From Candidatus Zixiibacteriota bacterium (GTDB lineage Bacteria > Zixibacteria > MSB-5A5 > GN15 > PGXB01): a stretch of 64,000 nucleotides of DNA. Made by a program: the position numbers and the translations under genes. Position 1 is the first letter of the stretch; every line of letters begins with the position of its first letter. Location of the stretch: contig JAFGAL010000010.1 in assembly GCA_016933695.1 (NCBI GenBank), forward strand, positions 328,574-392,573. Reading direction: 5' to 3'. Positions 9,653 to 17,202 of this stretch are shown in pieces. Under the pieces are notes generated by a model. The model did no database searches, was not told where the DNA came from, and worked only from the letters and a program-made list of their open reading frames with translations.

Positions 9653-11098
9653 CTATATGATCGGGAACATACTCATCTGCGAAAGCTCCAGCCAGTATCC
9701 GGGAAAACACCCAAGCGCCAGCGTCCCAACCGCGGTCACCAGCAGGGCGATAAACAAGGCCGGGCTGAATGATACCGGGCTGAACTCCTGATCCGGTTTA
9801 CCGAAGAATGCCGCCACCACCACTCGCAGATAATAGAATACCGACACCAGGCTGTTCATCACCGCAATCACGGTCAGCCAGACAAAGCCGTTACGCACCG
9901 CCTCGGAGAATATGTAAAATTTACCCATGAAACCGGCCGTCGGCGGAAATCCCGCCAGGGCGAACATGAATAATGCCAGAAGCGATGCCAGATAGGGATG
10001 CCGCCCTGCCAACCCCTTTATTTCATCGATTTGCGAATTGCTCCCGGTGCGGCTGTCGATAATCGTCACGATCGTGAAACCGCCGAGATTGAAAAACATA
10101 TAGGCCAGCAGGTAGTACACCGCCGATGACACCGCACCCTCTCCCCCGGCCGTCAATGCCACGAGAATATATCCGGCATGGGCAATCGATGAATACGCCA
10201 GCATCCGCTTGATATTGTTCTGGAAAATCGCCAGCACGTTGCCGACCACCATCGTTAGCACGGCCAGAAGCCAGAATACGGCCGTTAACTCGGCCATTCC
10301 CGAAAAACCGTAAACACAAATTCTGAGAAGTGCCGCAAAGCCAGCCGCCTTGGGTCCTACCGAGAAAAACCCGGTCACCGGAGTCGGCGCCCCTTCGTAT
10401 ACATCCGGCACCCACATGTGGAACGGCACCGCCGCAACCTTAAAGGCAAACCCGGTCATGACCAGAAGCGCTCCCGAATACAACAGCAATTCCGACTGCA
10501 TTTTCAGGAAACTGAAATCGGCCATGATCCGGCGCAGATCGGTCGTCCCCGATGCACCGTACAACAACGCGATGCCGAATACCAGGAAACTGCTGGCAAA
10601 CGCCCCGATCATAAAATACTTGATTCCCGACTCGTTCGATTTCGGATCGATTTTATTCATTCCCGCCATGACATACAACGGCACCGACATGATTTCCAGC
10701 CCGAGAAAGATGACCACCAAATCGGTACTGCCCGCCATCAGCATCATTCCCACCGTGGAAAACATCAATAGCGTGTAAAACTCATGGCGGTCGATGTGTT
10801 TGGCGATCAGATAATCGCGCGCCATCAGCAGAGTGATAATGGCGGTCATGATAAACACGACACTGAAAAAGACCGAGAAATTGTCCTTCAGCACCATCCC
10901 GTAGTACCCGGACTGCGGCTGTGACCATTGCTGCAACACCAGCACCAAACCGACCACCAATCCCAGCAGCGACAAAAATGCCATCAATCCCCTGCTTTTA
11001 AGCACGGTTCCCAACAGCAGGACCACCATCGCGGACGCCAGGATGATTATTTCCGGTGAAATTAATCCCAGGTCAATTGCGGCAGAACGTATATCCAT
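9653..11098 (-). CDS. nuoN: NADH-quinone oxidoreductase subunit N
   Basis: An antiporter-like proton-pumping membrane subunit of complex I, 481 residues, with about 14 predicted transmembrane helices. Family residues are visible: FLGLEIMSVPLYVMAG (the glutamate of TM5), FKVAAVPFHMWVPDVYEGAPTPVTGF (broken-helix region with Lys and His), and NNIKRMLAYSSIAHAGY. It is the last gene of the operon, 48 bp after the glutaredoxin-like gene, and is followed by the bidirectional terminator. Length and motifs fit NuoN rather than NuoM or NuoL. Confidence 0.96.
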   Translation of the reverse strand: MDIRSAAIDLGLISPEIIILASAMVVLLLGTVLKSRGLMAFLSLLGLVVGLVLVLQQWSQPQSGYYGMVLKDNFSVFFSVVFIMTAIITLLMARDYLIAKHIDRHEFYTLLMFSTVGMMLMAGSTDLVVIFLGLEIMSVPLYVMAGMNKIDPKSNESGIKYFMIGAFASSFLVFGIALLYGASGTTDLRRIMADFSFLKMQSELLLYSGALLVMTGFAFKVAAVPFHMWVPDVYEGAPTPVTGFFSVGPKAAGFAALLRICVYGFSGMAELTAVFWLLAVLTMVVGNVLAIFQNNIKRMLAYSSIAHAGYILVALTAGGEGAVSSAVYYLLAYMFFNLGGFTIVTIIDSRTGSNSQIDEIKGLAGRHPYLASLLALFMFALAGFPPTAGFMGKFYIFSEAVRNGFVWLTVIAVMNSLVSVFYYLRVVVAAFFGKPDQEFSPVSFSPALFIALLVTAVGTLALGCFPGYWLELSQMSMFPII

Positions 11099-11146
11099 AA
11101 ATTATTCGGCTTCACGACATCACCCGGACGTCGCGGGTTAAAAACC

Positions 11147-11359
11147 TCAGCCTCCTCCAAATCCTACCTGTACCTTGCCGTTGTCGACAATCACCGGCAC
11201 CATCCGTTTTCCGTCCGCGAGTTCCAGCGCTTTGGCCTGAGCGCCCTCGACCGCGAACACATTGATCTCCGTAAACTCGATTCCCTGTTTGGCATAATGC
11301 TCTTTGGCCGACGCACAATACGGGCATCCCGGCTTGGTATAGATGATCACTTCCCGCAT
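11147..11359 (-). CDS. Glutaredoxin-like thiol-disulfide protein inside the nuo operon
   Basis: A 70-residue thioredoxin-fold protein beginning MREVIIYTKPGCPYCASAKE. It has a CPYC redox centre at residues 12-15, the cis-proline region MVPVIV, and a glycine-rich end VQVGFGGG. The size fits the NrdH/small glutaredoxin family, or the glutaredoxin-like group whose members end in glycines. The frame is open further upstream, but the internal ATG at 11359 aligns with the family start, and upstream residues (MCGNHLHYFRRRC) look like readthrough of the nuoM end. It overlaps nuoM by 13 bp and lies 48 bp before nuoN, so it is co-transcribed and probably translationally coupled. It is not a standard complex I subunit. 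A redox or assembly role is inference. Confidence 0.85.
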   Translation of the reverse strand: MREVIIYTKPGCPYCASAKEHYAKQGIEFTEINVFAVEGAQAKALELADGKRMVPVIVDNGKVQVGFGGG

Positions 11360-12933
11360 CCGGCACCTCCGCCTGAAATAGTGCAGGTGGTTCCCACACA
11401 TGTCGGTTGCGCGACGTGGATACCTTCTTTCCGCTCAACATCGGCCCGATCCACTTTATGCACCATACTCAATATCGCTTTCACCGCCGGTTCCATGCGG
11501 ATGAAAAAGGGTTTGGGATAAATCCCGATCCAGAATATCAGCACGATCAGCGGAATCAACACCAGCCGTTCACGGATATTCAAATCGACCAGCTTTTCGT
11601 TTTCCGGCTTGGTTAGCTTGCCGAAAATCACCCTCTGCAACATCCAGAGCATATAACACGCCGCCAGAATCACCCCACTGGCCGCGATAATCGCATAGGT
11701 GCTGTTGGCCTTGAATGTTCCCAGCAAAATTAAAAACTCGCCGACAAAACCGTTGGTCAGCGGCAAACCGATCGATGACAGCGCCACGATCATGAAAAAC
11801 GTCGAAAACACCGGCATCGATTTCGCCAGGCCGCCGAAATCGGCAATCAGGCGGGTATGCCGGCGTTCATAAATCATACCCACGATTAAAAACAGCGCAC
11901 CGGTCGAAATACCGTGGTTGATCATCTGGATCACTGAACCTTCCATGCCCTGCACGTTCAGCGCCATCATTCCCAGCATTACGAATCCAAGATGTGACAC
12001 CGATGAAAACGCAACCAGCGATTTAACATCGCGTTGTACCATCGCAACCAGCGCGCCGTACACGATACCGATAAGCGCCAGAATCGAGATCAGCGGCACG
12101 AATTGAATTGTCGCCTCCGGGAATACCGGAAGGCAAACCCGCAAGAAACCGTATGTTCCCATTTTCAGCAAAACACCGGCAAGAATCACCGAACCGGCGG
12201 TCGGGGCTTCGACATGTGCATCCGGCAACCAGGTGTGGAACGGCCAGACCGGCACCTTGATGGCGAACGCTAGAGCGAACGCCAAAAACATATAGGTCTG
12301 CGCACCGAGCGGAATCGGCATTTCGTATATTTTCAGCAGGTCGAAACTGTATTCGCCGGCATAGCCATGATACAAAAAGAACAGGTACAACAGTGCCACC
12401 AACATCAGCAGTGATCCGAACATCGTGAACAACACAAACTTTATCGCCGCGTAGATTCGTCGCGGACCGCCCCAGACACCGATCAGGAAATACATCGGCA
12501 CCAGCATCGCTTCCCAGAACACATAGAACAGGAACAGGTCAAGCGAAACAAACACCCCCAGCATGCCCGTTTCAAGTAACAGCATGGAGATATAGTAGCC
12601 CTTTACCCCGGTCTTGATCGCCGTCCAGGACGACAGTATGGCGATCACCGACAGGATCGTCGTCAGCATGATCAACAACAGCGAAATGCCGTCGATCCCC
12701 AAATGATAATGAATGCCGAACGCCGCGATCCAGGGAATATTGATTTCGAACTGCATGCCGTTGGCAACCGGATCGAACATGACATACATCAGGAGCGAAA
12801 ACAGAAATGTCACGAACGAGACAATCAGCGACACCGCCTTGATCGTATCCGCACGCTCGCGCGGCACCAGCAACAGCAATGCCACCCCGATGACCGGGAA
12901 AAAGGTTACCAATGTCAGAATCTGCTGTTCCAT
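11347..12933 (-). CDS. nuoM: NADH-quinone oxidoreductase subunit M, with cysteine-rich tail
   Basis: An antiporter-like proton-pumping subunit, 528 residues and about 14 helices. Family motifs are FWEAMLVPMYFLIGVWGG (key glutamate), FAIKVPVWPFHTWLPDAHVEAPT (lysine and histidine of the pump channel) and QRDVKSLVAFSSVSHLGFV. The protein does not end where NuoM normally ends. An extra tail follows KVDRADVERKEGIHVAQ, with three cysteines at residues 512, 517 and 526 in PTCVGTTC and GGGAGCGK. The tail's coding sequence overlaps the start of the downstream glutaredoxin-like gene. The tail may bind a metal, form disulfides, or be a harmless readthrough from a lost stop; the sequence cannot decide. 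Confidence 0.95.
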   Translation of the reverse strand: MEQQILTLVTFFPVIGVALLLLVPRERADTIKAVSLIVSFVTFLFSLLMYVMFDPVANGMQFEINIPWIAAFGIHYHLGIDGISLLLIMLTTILSVIAILSSWTAIKTGVKGYYISMLLLETGMLGVFVSLDLFLFYVFWEAMLVPMYFLIGVWGGPRRIYAAIKFVLFTMFGSLLMLVALLYLFFLYHGYAGEYSFDLLKIYEMPIPLGAQTYMFLAFALAFAIKVPVWPFHTWLPDAHVEAPTAGSVILAGVLLKMGTYGFLRVCLPVFPEATIQFVPLISILALIGIVYGALVAMVQRDVKSLVAFSSVSHLGFVMLGMMALNVQGMEGSVIQMINHGISTGALFLIVGMIYERRHTRLIADFGGLAKSMPVFSTFFMIVALSSIGLPLTNGFVGEFLILLGTFKANSTYAIIAASGVILAACYMLWMLQRVIFGKLTKPENEKLVDLNIRERLVLIPLIVLIFWIGIYPKPFFIRMEPAVKAILSMVHKVDRADVERKEGIHVAQPTCVGTTCTISGGGAGCGK

Positions 12934-12937
12934 AATC

Positions 12938-14881
12938 CTAACGAATAATAAAGTATCCTATTAACACCACCGCTCCGGCCAATATCATGGTCGCGTAGGT
13001 TCGCATCGTCCCGGTCTGCACCGGACGAACGCCGGTGGAAATGTCGCCGACAATCGACGCCAGTCCGTTGGCGATACCGTCAATGACGAACACATCGATA
13101 ATTTTCCATAAAAAGAGCGATCCGTTGATCAGCGGACGGATAATCAGCGCACCGTAGATCTCATCGACGAAATATTTTCCGTGAAGCAGGGCATGTACAC
13201 CCGACAGGTTGTTGCGAATCCGTCCCGCCAGGTCGATATTTTTCAAATACAGGTAATATGCCATGTAAATCGCGATCAGGATCAGCACCACCGATCCGAT
13301 CATCAGGGTCAATTCCGTCCCGGCGCTGTGTCCGGCCGATGTCAGCACGTGTTCGGATGTGTCGGCGCCGCCGTGCAGGCCCGTCATCACCGGATGCAGA
13401 AATTGTTCGAATCGGTTACTGCCACCCAATACGTGTGGAATTCCGACATACCCGCCGATCACTGAGAGGACCGCCAGTACCATCAACGGTACGGTCATGA
13501 CCTTCGGTGATTCGTGTAAATGCGCTTTGGTATGGTTATCCATCCGCCCTTCCCCGTAAAACGTCAGATATACCAGACGAAACATATAAAACGCCGTCAG
13601 GATCGCGGTGAACAATCCGACCGCCCATAAAATCGGAGAACCGAAATCCGATGAGAACGATTTCCATAAGATTTCATCCTTCGAGAAAAATCCGGAAAAG
13701 CCGGGAATCCCGGCAATTGCCAGCGTGGCGATGAAAAATGTGACAAACGTCGCCGGCTGTTGCTTTTTCAGACCGCCCATGTAACGCATGTCCTGCTGGC
13801 CCGCCATGGCATGAATCACCGATCCCGAACCGAGGAAAAGCAGGGCCTTAAAAAAGGCATGCGTCATCAGGTGGAATATTCCCGCCGCAAATGCGGCCAC
13901 GCCGCAGGCGGCAAACATATACCCCAGCTGGCTGATCGTACTATACGCCAGCACGCGTTTGATATCATTCTGCGCCAGCGCGATGGTCGCCGCCATTAAT
14001 GCCGTCGCCAGTCCGACAATGGCGACCACCGCCAGCGTCGTCGGCGCCATCATGAACAGCACATTGGACCGCGCAATCATATACACCCCTGCTGTCACCA
14101 TCGTCGCCGCGTGAATCAGCGCGGATACCGGTGTTGGCCCTTCCATCGCATCGGGCAACCAGACAAACAGCGGAATCTGCGCGGATTTGCCGGTGGCGCC
14201 GAGGAACAGCAACAAGGTCGCCGCCGTAATCACACCCCCGCCAACCGCGAATACTTCGGGCGCTCTCGCAAAAACATCGGCATAATTCAATGATCCGACC
14301 TGCCAGAAAATGATAAACAGCCCGATCAGAAATCCAAAATCGCCGATCCGGTTCACGATGAACGCCTTCTTCCCGGCATCGCTTGCCGATTTTTTCTCGA
14401 ACCAGAACCCGATCAGCAGGTAACTGCATAACCCGACCCCCTCCCAGCCGACAAACATCAGCAGGTAATTGTCCGCCAGCACCAGAGTCAGCATCGCAAA
14501 AACGAACAGGTTCAGATAGGTGAAATACCGGCCGAAACCGGGATCATCGTGCATGTATCCAATCGAATAAATATGAATAATAAAGCTTACACCGGCCACG
14601 ACCAGCACCATCACCGACGACAATGGGTCGAACAACAGCGAAAAATCGACCTGGAACTGCCCCGCCGGAATCCATGTGAACAATGTCTCCTGAATCGCAC
14701 GGGCGCCTTCGGGCATCGCCAAAAGTTCGAAAAATACTTTAACGCCCCAGACAAACGATAATCCCACCGAGGCGCAGGCGATAAACGACACGAAACCCTT
14801 TTTCAGCCGTCCCAGTAATAGTCCGTTCAGCAAAAATCCGAGCAACGGAAGCAGTATGATCAAATACAACGAGTGATTCAT
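12938..14881 (-). CDS. nuoL: NADH-quinone oxidoreductase subunit L
   Basis: The distal proton-pumping subunit of complex I, 647 residues. It has the antiporter core of about 14 helices with FVGWEGVGLCSYLLIGFW, GKSAQIPLFVWLPDAMEGPTPVSALIHAATMV and NDIKRVLAYSTISQLGYM. It also has the extra C-terminal region that in the family forms the long lateral helix braced against NuoM and NuoN. The length is normal. There are 4 bp between its stop and the nuoM start, and 8 bp from nuoK. Confidence 0.97.
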   Translation of the reverse strand: MNHSLYLIILLPLLGFLLNGLLLGRLKKGFVSFIACASVGLSFVWGVKVFFELLAMPEGARAIQETLFTWIPAGQFQVDFSLLFDPLSSVMVLVVAGVSFIIHIYSIGYMHDDPGFGRYFTYLNLFVFAMLTLVLADNYLLMFVGWEGVGLCSYLLIGFWFEKKSASDAGKKAFIVNRIGDFGFLIGLFIIFWQVGSLNYADVFARAPEVFAVGGGVITAATLLLFLGATGKSAQIPLFVWLPDAMEGPTPVSALIHAATMVTAGVYMIARSNVLFMMAPTTLAVVAIVGLATALMAATIALAQNDIKRVLAYSTISQLGYMFAACGVAAFAAGIFHLMTHAFFKALLFLGSGSVIHAMAGQQDMRYMGGLKKQQPATFVTFFIATLAIAGIPGFSGFFSKDEILWKSFSSDFGSPILWAVGLFTAILTAFYMFRLVYLTFYGEGRMDNHTKAHLHESPKVMTVPLMVLAVLSVIGGYVGIPHVLGGSNRFEQFLHPVMTGLHGGADTSEHVLTSAGHSAGTELTLMIGSVVLILIAIYMAYYLYLKNIDLAGRIRNNLSGVHALLHGKYFVDEIYGALIIRPLINGSLFLWKIIDVFVIDGIANGLASIVGDISTGVRPVQTGTMRTYATMILAGAVVLIGYFIIR

Positions 14882-14889
14882 CGTTCGCC

Positions 14890-15192
14890 TTATCGCCTCA
14901 ACAGATTAAATTTGTCCGCGTTGATCGTCTCACGATTGCGGAATATCGCGATGATGATGGCAAGCCCCACCGCCGCTTCCGCCGCCGCCACGGCCATAAT
15001 CAAAAACACGAACACATGTCCGTCCATCAGGTTCAACGACCGCGAAAACGCGATAATCGCCAGATTCGCCGCGTTCAGCATCAGCTCTATCGACATAAAC
15101 ATGACAATCAGATTTCTTGATACAATCACGCCCACGGCGCCGATTGCGAACAGCAGGCCTCCCAATATCAGATAATGTGCTATCGGTATCAT
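14890..15192 (-). CDS. nuoK: NADH-quinone oxidoreductase subunit K
   Basis: A small membrane subunit of complex I, 100 residues and three helices. The conserved membrane glutamates are in VMFMSIELMLNAANL (second helix) and AVAAAEAAVGLAI (third helix), part of the central proton path. Size and motifs are typical. Its start overlaps the nuoJ stop by one base. Confidence 0.97.
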   Translation of the reverse strand: MIPIAHYLILGGLLFAIGAVGVIVSRNLIVMFMSIELMLNAANLAIIAFSRSLNLMDGHVFVFLIMAVAAAEAAVGLAIIIAIFRNRETINADKFNLLRR

Positions 15193-15725
15193 CAGACGCC
15201 TCCCTGCTTCTCTGATTTTTCTCGCCGGGCCATAACCACCGCACCCACAACTGCAACCAAAAGCAGAACTGAGGTCAGCTCAAACGGGAACAGATACTTG
15301 GTATAGAGCAGTTCCGCCACCGGTTCCACCCCGCCGAAATCGGTCGCGGTCTGGGCCGAAACGATATCGGTTCGCGCCGGGATCGCCAACTGCCGGACAA
15401 TGATCACCAATTCGATAAAAAACAGCCCGGACAAAACGTACTTGGTGATCCGGCCGACTTTCTGATCCTGTCCTTCGAAATGTTCGCCGCGCAGGTTCAG
15501 CAACATGATCACGAACAAAAACAAGACCAGAATCGCACCGGCATACACAATAATCAACAGCGCTCCGACAAACAGCGCACTCAACTGGATATACAATACC
15601 GCCTGAGCCGCCAACGAGACGATCAGATACAGCACCGACGCCACCGGATTGCGCTGGGCGATCATTAATACCGCACCGCCGATGGCGATCAACGCCGATA
15701 GGTAAAAAATGACTACTTCAAGCAT
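15192..15725 (-). CDS. nuoJ: NADH-quinone oxidoreductase subunit J
   Basis: A membrane subunit of complex I, 177 residues and five predicted helices. The third helix contains the family segment VGALLIIVYAGAILVLFLFVIMLLN, the site of the pi-bulge in known structures. The protein ends with a short basic tail. It begins 3 bp after nuoI and overlaps nuoK by one base. Confidence 0.96.
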   Translation of the reverse strand: MLEVVIFYLSALIAIGGAVLMIAQRNPVASVLYLIVSLAAQAVLYIQLSALFVGALLIIVYAGAILVLFLFVIMLLNLRGEHFEGQDQKVGRITKYVLSGLFFIELVIIVRQLAIPARTDIVSAQTATDFGGVEPVAELLYTKYLFPFELTSVLLLVAVVGAVVMARREKSEKQGGV

Positions 15726-15728
15726 GGC

Positions 15729-16208
15729 CTAAAATATCCGTCGCACTTTTCTGATTATCCGTTTAAACGGTTTTTCCTTGGGTCGATTCGCCAGCATTTG
15801 CTCTTTAGTATATATGAACGAATCGCGGTTGTCATCGGAAAACTCATATTCATGTCCTAGAAAAATCGCCTCTTCGGGACACGCCTCTTCACAAAAGCCG
15901 CAGAAGATACAGCGAAGCAGGTTGATTTCGTACACTTTCGCAAAGCGCTCACCGTTGTCGGTCTCCCCGCCTTCCATGTAAATGGCATCCGCGGGGCACG
16001 ACGCCGCACAGAGCCCGCAACAGACACACCGCTCGGTCCCGTCGTCGTATCGCTCCAGATAATGTTTGCCGCGATACCGGGGCGCCATCTCGCGTCGTTC
16101 ATAGGGATACTTGCGCGTCACCGGTTTCTTGAACAGGTGCTTGAGCGTCGTATAGAACCCCTTGGGCAACGCTATGATAACCGTGCGAATAAAATTCACA
16201 ACACCCAC
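15729..16208 (-). CDS. nuoI: NADH-quinone oxidoreductase subunit I (2x[4Fe-4S])
   Basis: The peripheral-arm subunit carrying clusters N6a and N6b, which pass electrons from NuoG towards NuoB. It has 159 residues. Two ferredoxin motifs are complete: CVCCGLCAASCPADAI and CIFCGFCEEACPEEAI. The N-terminal amphipathic stretch that lies along the membrane and RYRGKH upstream of the first cluster are present, as in the family. Confidence 0.97.
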   Translation of the reverse strand: MGVVNFIRTVIIALPKGFYTTLKHLFKKPVTRKYPYERREMAPRYRGKHYLERYDDGTERCVCCGLCAASCPADAIYMEGGETDNGERFAKVYEINLLRCIFCGFCEEACPEEAIFLGHEYEFSDDNRDSFIYTKEQMLANRPKEKPFKRIIRKVRRIF

Positions 16209-16212
16209 CCGT

Positions 16213-17202
16213 TTATAGCACTTTAATCAGTGCCGTCACCATCGTATTCAATAAAGCCAGCGGGAACAGCACTTTCCAGCCGAAATTCATCAATTGGTCA
16301 TACCGGAAACGCGGTAATGTCGCGCGAATCCAGATGTACACGCACATGCATAAAAATACTTTTATCACGAACCAGAGCACCGGCGGAAGGAACGGTCCCT
16401 GCCAGCCGCCCAGGAAAATGGTCGTCGCCACACTGGACACCGCCAGCATATTGGCGTACTCACCCATGAAAAACATGGCGTATTTCATCGAAGAGTACTC
16501 GGTTAAATATCCCGCCACCAACTCCGCCTCGGCCTCGGGAAGATCGAACGGGGCGCGGTTGGTTTCCGCCACGGCGCACACCACGAACAGGATGAATGCG
16601 ACCGGTTGGCGGAACACGTACCAGCTGAAAAACGACTCCTGTTGCGCCACCAGTTCCTGTAGCGATAATGTCCCGGCCAGTAAAACCACGCCGATAATTG
16701 ACAATCCATACGCGATCTCATACGAAATCATCTGGGCCGAGGAACGAATGCCCCCAAGCAGGGAATATTTCGAACCGGACGACCACCCCGCCAGCACGAT
16801 CCCGTAAACGCCAAGCGACGTGATCGCAAACACATACAGAATCCCAATATTGAGATCCGAGATCACCAGTTCTATCTCATGGCCCATAATCGTGATCGTA
16901 TCACCCACCGGAATTACCGCAAACGTCAATAGCGCCGGGATGAACATGATCACCGGTGCCAGTGTGTAGGTGACACGCTCCACGTTGTCCGGAATAAAGT
17001 CTTCCTTGAAAATCAGTTTAACCGCGTCGGCGATCGGCTGAAGTAAACCGTACGGTCCGGCGTAAATCGGCCCGATCCGATGTTGCAGAATGCCCAGCAG
17101 ACGCCGTTCCAGATAGGTGGAATAGGCCACGCCCAACAGCGCAACGCTGATAATCACAATAACCTTGATCATGGCCGTTATGGCAAGGGCGGTCAGTGTC
17201 AT
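16213..17202 (-). CDS. nuoH: NADH-quinone oxidoreductase subunit H
   Basis: The membrane subunit that closes the quinone chamber and links the peripheral and membrane arms. It has 329 residues and about eight helices. Diagnostic sequences are LERRLLGILQHRIGP (first loop), PIADAVKLIFKED, and ETNRAPFDLPEAEAELVAGY. The length is normal. The nuoG stop overlaps its start by 4 bp. Confidence 0.97.
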   Translation of the reverse strand: MTLTALAITAMIKVIVIISVALLGVAYSTYLERRLLGILQHRIGPIYAGPYGLLQPIADAVKLIFKEDFIPDNVERVTYTLAPVIMFIPALLTFAVIPVGDTITIMGHEIELVISDLNIGILYVFAITSLGVYGIVLAGWSSGSKYSLLGGIRSSAQMISYEIAYGLSIIGVVLLAGTLSLQELVAQQESFFSWYVFRQPVAFILFVVCAVAETNRAPFDLPEAEAELVAGYLTEYSSMKYAMFFMGEYANMLAVSSVATTIFLGGWQGPFLPPVLWFVIKVFLCMCVYIWIRATLPRFRYDQLMNFGWKVLFPLALLNTMVTALIKVL

